The notes under the pieces are model-generated. The model was not told the origin of the DNA, ran no database searches, and worked only from the letters and a program-made list of their open reading frames with translations. This document shows, one piece after another, positions 61,346-64,000 of a stretch of 64,000 nucleotides of DNA (position 1 is the stretch's first letter; each line of letters begins with the position of its first letter). The stretch is from Deinococcus seoulensis (GTDB taxonomy: Bacteria; Deinococcota; Deinococci; Deinococcales; Deinococcaceae), in the NCBI RefSeq assembly GCF_014648115.1, contig NZ_BMQM01000001.1, positions 62,001 to 126,000 on the forward strand, written 5' to 3'. Both the position numbers and the translations under genes were made by a program.

Positions 61346-62527
61346 GTGCGCCGCGCCGTCATTCTGACCCTGCTGGCGCTGGCGGGGCCACTCACGGCCT
61401 GCCAGCGGGACGCGCAGGACACGGCCGTGCAGTCCGGTGACGTGATCACCCTGCGGCGCGAGGTGAGCCCCCCGCAGCCGCAGGTGAGCGCGGACCTCGC
61501 GGCGCGCGGCGCGGACGGGTGCCTGCTGGGTGCCCCGCCCGTCCCGAAGGCCCCGCCGCCACCGCTGCCGCTGACGGGCACGCTGGGCCTGTGGGTGGCC
61601 GAGGTGGACCCCGCGACCCTGCAACCCCTGCGGGCCGTCGGGACCAACCCGGACAGTCTGTTCCCGCTGGCCAGCACGTACAAGCAGGCGGTGCTGTGGG
61701 CGGTCCTGCGGGCCGTGGACGCCGGGACGCTCAGACCCTCCGAGCGCTTCGACGTGACGCGCGACAACCAGAGCCTCGGCAGTTACCCCTTCGACGGGTC
61801 CAGCGTGCGTACCCTGGCCGAGCGCATGATCCGCAACAGCGACAACACCGCCACCGACATCCTGCACCGCCGCGTGGGGTTGCAGGCCGTGCAGGACGTC
61901 GCGGACGAGCTGGGTCTGTGCCGCACGCGCCTGATCATGCCCACCCGCGACTGGTGGGTCATGCAGGCCGGACTGTCCCGGACGTTCAGCGGCACGGGAC
62001 GCTGGGCCACCGCGACCGGCGCGGAACGCGAGCGGCTGGCGCAGCTGATCGACACGGACGCCCGCGCGTACCGCGCCGATTACCTGCAACGCCGCCTGGA
62101 CGGGTACTTCGACCACCACTACGACCCGGCGCTGGACCTGATCACCCACAACGTCAGCACGCCCTACGAGTTCGGGACGCTGCTGGCCGCCGAGTTCCTG
62201 CGCGGCGGTCTGTCCGGCGCGTCGCAGCGGTGGCAGCGGCAGGTCATGGCCCTCGGGTACGGGAAGTCCGCGCTGACGCTCACGCACCGGGGCGGCGTGG
62301 CCTACTTCGGCGGGAAGGGCGGGAACGGCTGGCGGCTCCTGACGTACAGCGGGTACGTGGAAACCACCGACGGGCGGCACCTGGTGTACGCCTTCATGCA
62401 GCGTGACGCCGCGCAGACGTACACCATGCCGAACACCCGCCGCGCCTTCGCGTGGATCAACGCGGGTATTCAGGCCGTGCTGGACGCCCCGGAACGGCCG
62501 CCGGAGGCTGGACCCACGCCCCCCTGA
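61346..62527 (+). CDS. Class A beta-lactamase-like serine hydrolase, lipoprotein
   Basis: 393 residues. The N-terminus [19 protein letters not shown] is a lipoprotein signal with lipobox LTAC. The penicillin-binding fold has SxxK (ASTYKQ, about residue 110), SDN ([11 protein letters not shown]) and a KGG in [16 protein letters not shown] in place of KTG. These suit a beta-lactamase or D,D-peptidase-type acyl-serine enzyme, though the omega-loop Glu is not obvious and no resistance should be assumed. GTG at 61346 lies 2 nt after degV. Confidence 0.85.
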   Translation: MRRAVILTLLALAGPLTACQRDAQDTAVQSGDVITLRREVSPPQPQVSADLAARGADGCLLGAPPVPKAPPPPLPLTGTLGLWVAEVDPATLQPLRAVGTNPDSLFPLASTYKQAVLWAVLRAVDAGTLRPSERFDVTRDNQSLGSYPFDGSSVRTLAERMIRNSDNTATDILHRRVGLQAVQDVADELGLCRTRLIMPTRDWWVMQAGLSRTFSGTGRWATATGAERERLAQLIDTDARAYRADYLQRRLDGYFDHHYDPALDLITHNVSTPYEFGTLLAAEFLRGGLSGASQRWQRQVMALGYGKSALTLTHRGGVAYFGGKGGNGWRLLTYSGYVETTDGRHLVYAFMQRDAAQTYTMPNTRRAFAWINAGIQAVLDAPERPPEAGPTPP

Positions 62528-62550
62528 CGTTCAGCGGTCGCCAGGGGCAC

Positions 62551-62569
62551 GCAGACGGAATCCGTATCA
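62551..62569 (-). repeat. Palindromic repeat family, end fragment
   Basis: The segment AGACGGAATCCGTATCA carries only the conserved terminus. Its TCA is the complement of the DHH gene stop. Confidence 0.6.
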
Positions 62570-63586
62570 GGTCGTGGTGTTGCTGTCGGCGTCGGCGCGG
62601 GCCAGTTCGGTGGTGATGGCGGCATTCAGGCGTTCCATGACCTCCGGGAACGGCGCGGCCACGCTGGCCCCGGCGGCCGGGACGTGCCCGCCCCCGCCCA
62701 GGGCCACGGCGACGTTCTGGGCGCTCACGCCCCGGCGGGAACGCATCGAGAGTTTCACGCGGTCCCCGTAGTCCTTGACCATCACGGCCAGTTGCGTGCC
62801 CTCGGCGCTGCGCATCAGGCCCACGTAGGATTCCACGTCCTCCCAGCTGGCCCCGGCGCGGTCCAGCATGTCCTGATCCACGCGGGCCAGCACGACCCGC
62901 CCGGCGTGCAGGAACTGCATGGTGTTCAGCACCTCGCGCAGCAGCAGGTAGTACGTGCGGGGGTTCTGGCCCAGCTGGTCGTTCAGCCAGCCCAGCCGCG
63001 CTCCGTGGGCACGCAGGCGCGCGGCGACCATGAACGTCTCGGGCGTGACGCTGTCGAAGCGGAAACTGCCGGTGTCGGTGTTCAGGCCCAGCATCAGCGG
63101 GGTGGCCATCGCCTCGGTCCAGGTGACGCCCAGTTCGTCCAGCAGGTCCGTGACGATCAGGGCCGTGGCGGGCCGCGAGGGGTCCACCAGCAGCGCCGTG
63201 GCGCGCCGGGCGTTCGTGCCGTGATGGTCGACGTTCACGACCGGTCCCGTATGCCCGGTCAGGTCCAGTCCGGCCACGCGGGCCGGGTCGTTGTTGTCCA
63301 CGTCCAGTACCACGACCAGCGCGCCGTCCGGCACGGCGCTCAGCGGCCCGCTGAGTTCGCCGGGTTCCGGCAGGAACGTCAGGTAGCGGGGCACGGTCAT
63401 GGGGGCGGTCACGTCGCGGCCCAGGCTGCGCAGCGCCCGCGTGAGGCCCAGCACGCTGCCCAGGGCGTCGCCGTCCGGGTTCTCGTGCGAGAGGATCACG
63501 AACGGGCCGGTGTGGTCCAGCAGGGTGCGGGCGACCCGTTTCAGGTCGGCGTGGTACTCGGGGCTGGCGGTGTTCTGCGCGGTCAT
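62567..63586 (-). CDS. DHH/DHHA1 phosphoesterase, NrnA-like oligoribonuclease
   Basis: 339 residues. DHH motifs are ILSHENPDGDALGSVLGL, VVVLDVDNND and NVDHHGTNA, followed by GLNTDTGSFRF. The DHHA1 domain ends ALGGGGHVPAAGASV. Such proteins degrade nano-RNA and dephosphorylate pAp. ATG at 63586 stands 8 nt after TACAGT (minus strand), leaderless. Its stop is provided by a palindromic repeat end. Confidence 0.92.
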   Translation of the reverse strand: MTAQNTASPEYHADLKRVARTLLDHTGPFVILSHENPDGDALGSVLGLTRALRSLGRDVTAPMTVPRYLTFLPEPGELSGPLSAVPDGALVVVLDVDNNDPARVAGLDLTGHTGPVVNVDHHGTNARRATALLVDPSRPATALIVTDLLDELGVTWTEAMATPLMLGLNTDTGSFRFDSVTPETFMVAARLRAHGARLGWLNDQLGQNPRTYYLLLREVLNTMQFLHAGRVVLARVDQDMLDRAGASWEDVESYVGLMRSAEGTQLAVMVKDYGDRVKLSMRSRRGVSAQNVAVALGGGGHVPAAGASVAAPFPEVMERLNAAITTELARADADSNTTT

Positions 63587-63738
63587 CGCCGCTCACTGTA
63601 CCCTGCCGGTCCCCTGCGCCTCTGCCCGGAACGCGGTCGGCCCGACCCCTGCGCCCCCGCGCGCTGATCCTCACGGCCGGACACCCCCCCCCGGCCCCCC
63701 CGCTGACAACGTGACGCGGGCACAGTATGCTGCTGCGC

Positions 63739-64000
63739 GTGCCCCGCCGTCTGAACCTGGCCGCCCTGACCAACGAGGAGCTTCAACTCCTGGTCGGTGA
63801 GGACCGCGCCGTGGGCCTGCTGGCCGACATCAGCCGCGCCCGCATGGAAGGCCGCGCCGTGCCCGGCCCCGAGGTGCACGACACCCTGACCTTCGACCGC
63901 CTGGAGGAACGCGCCTGGGGCAGCACGCCCGAACAGTCGCGCGCACTGGCCGCCGCGCACGCGGCGCTGCTGGCCCTGAACGCCGAGTTTCACGGCACGT
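63739..64000 (+). CDS. Protein of unknown function, N-terminal fragment
   Basis: 87 codons are visible before the right edge: PRRLNLAALTNEELQLLVGE, then RARMEGRAVPGPEVHDTLTF. It is helical and charged, with no recognised motif. GTG at 63739 is 7 nt after TATGCT (63726-63731), leaderless. Confidence 0.75.
   Translation, partial: MPRRLNLAALTNEELQLLVGEDRAVGLLADISRARMEGRAVPGPEVHDTLTFDRLEERAWGSTPEQSRALAAAHAALLALNAEFHGT

Noticed and set aside
61670..62350. Antibiotic-resistance beta-lactamase
   Set aside because: SxxK and SDN are present, but the KTG box is KGG and no omega-loop Glu is evident. A cell-wall or general serine hydrolase role is at least as likely.

Overview
The window is bacterial chromosomal DNA of very high GC content, densely packed with genes and with strong G/C bias at third codon positions. 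The gene set points to the genus Deinococcus, though no single marker proves it. It includes a class II UvrA (UvrA2), the bacillithiol enzyme BshC, a PcrA/UvrD helicase, RecO and a cysteine-type formate dehydrogenase cluster. More than twenty start codons sit directly 6-8 nt after a TANNNT -10 box, meaning leaderless transcripts, a habit well known in deinococci. No rRNA, tRNA or CRISPR was seen.

Layout. 1-1.1 kb: the start of a sugar-binding protein gene and a DeoR regulator. 1.3-3.8 kb: FKBP isomerase, signal peptidase I and two secreted proteins. 3.9-6.3 kb: a fused ring-cleaving dioxygenase/carboxylesterase (MhqO-MhqD-like) under a MarR repressor gene, with a CRP-type box at -40.5. 6.4-18 kb: housekeeping genes (aminotransferase, NYN protein, queA, GNAT, recO, rsmE-prmA, an HD-GYP protein, proC). 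17.4-23.9 kb: a LacI regulator and the sugar ABC transporter/GH1 beta-glucosidase operon it probably controls. 24-31 kb: a secreted protein, a GT2, a 600-residue unknown, a membrane Ser/Thr kinase with an NHL propeller, a glutaredoxin-like protein and ftsY. 31-40 kb: bshC, a CRP/FNR regulator, a TagA-type glycosyltransferase, an acyl-CoA dehydrogenase, a hydrolase and uvrA2. 40.2-46.5 kb: a formate module with an OFA antiporter, a 43-residue partner protein, FdhD, DUF1641 and formate dehydrogenase. 46.6-49.9 kb: a CDF transporter and pcrA. 49.9-51.6 kb: an AT-richer accessory patch holding a HINT-domain remnant, an unknown gene and a broken transposase. 51.7-64 kb: a NUDIX protein, an LRV-repeat protein, a NudC/DUF2201/MoxR operon, an HDR-like Fe-S membrane protein with a repetitive tail, DegV, a class A beta-lactamase-like lipoprotein, a DHH phosphoesterase and a partial gene.

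Three window-wide patterns deserve attention. (i) Four genes (recO, lacI, the Ser/Thr kinase and ftsY) are each preceded by an 11-18 codon ORF that begins directly after a -10 box. Its stop overlaps the start of the real gene by four bases (TTGA, ATGA, ATGA, GTGA), and it contains the Shine-Dalgarno of that gene. This looks like a recurrent leaderless mini-ORF coupling device. (ii) A family of about 140-bp palindromic elements, two hairpins flanked by TGATACGGACTCCG-type ends, occurs at least eight times. In four copies the terminal TGA is the stop codon of the neighbouring gene. (iii) Short tandem duplications of 14-16 bp span or touch the stop codons of four genes.
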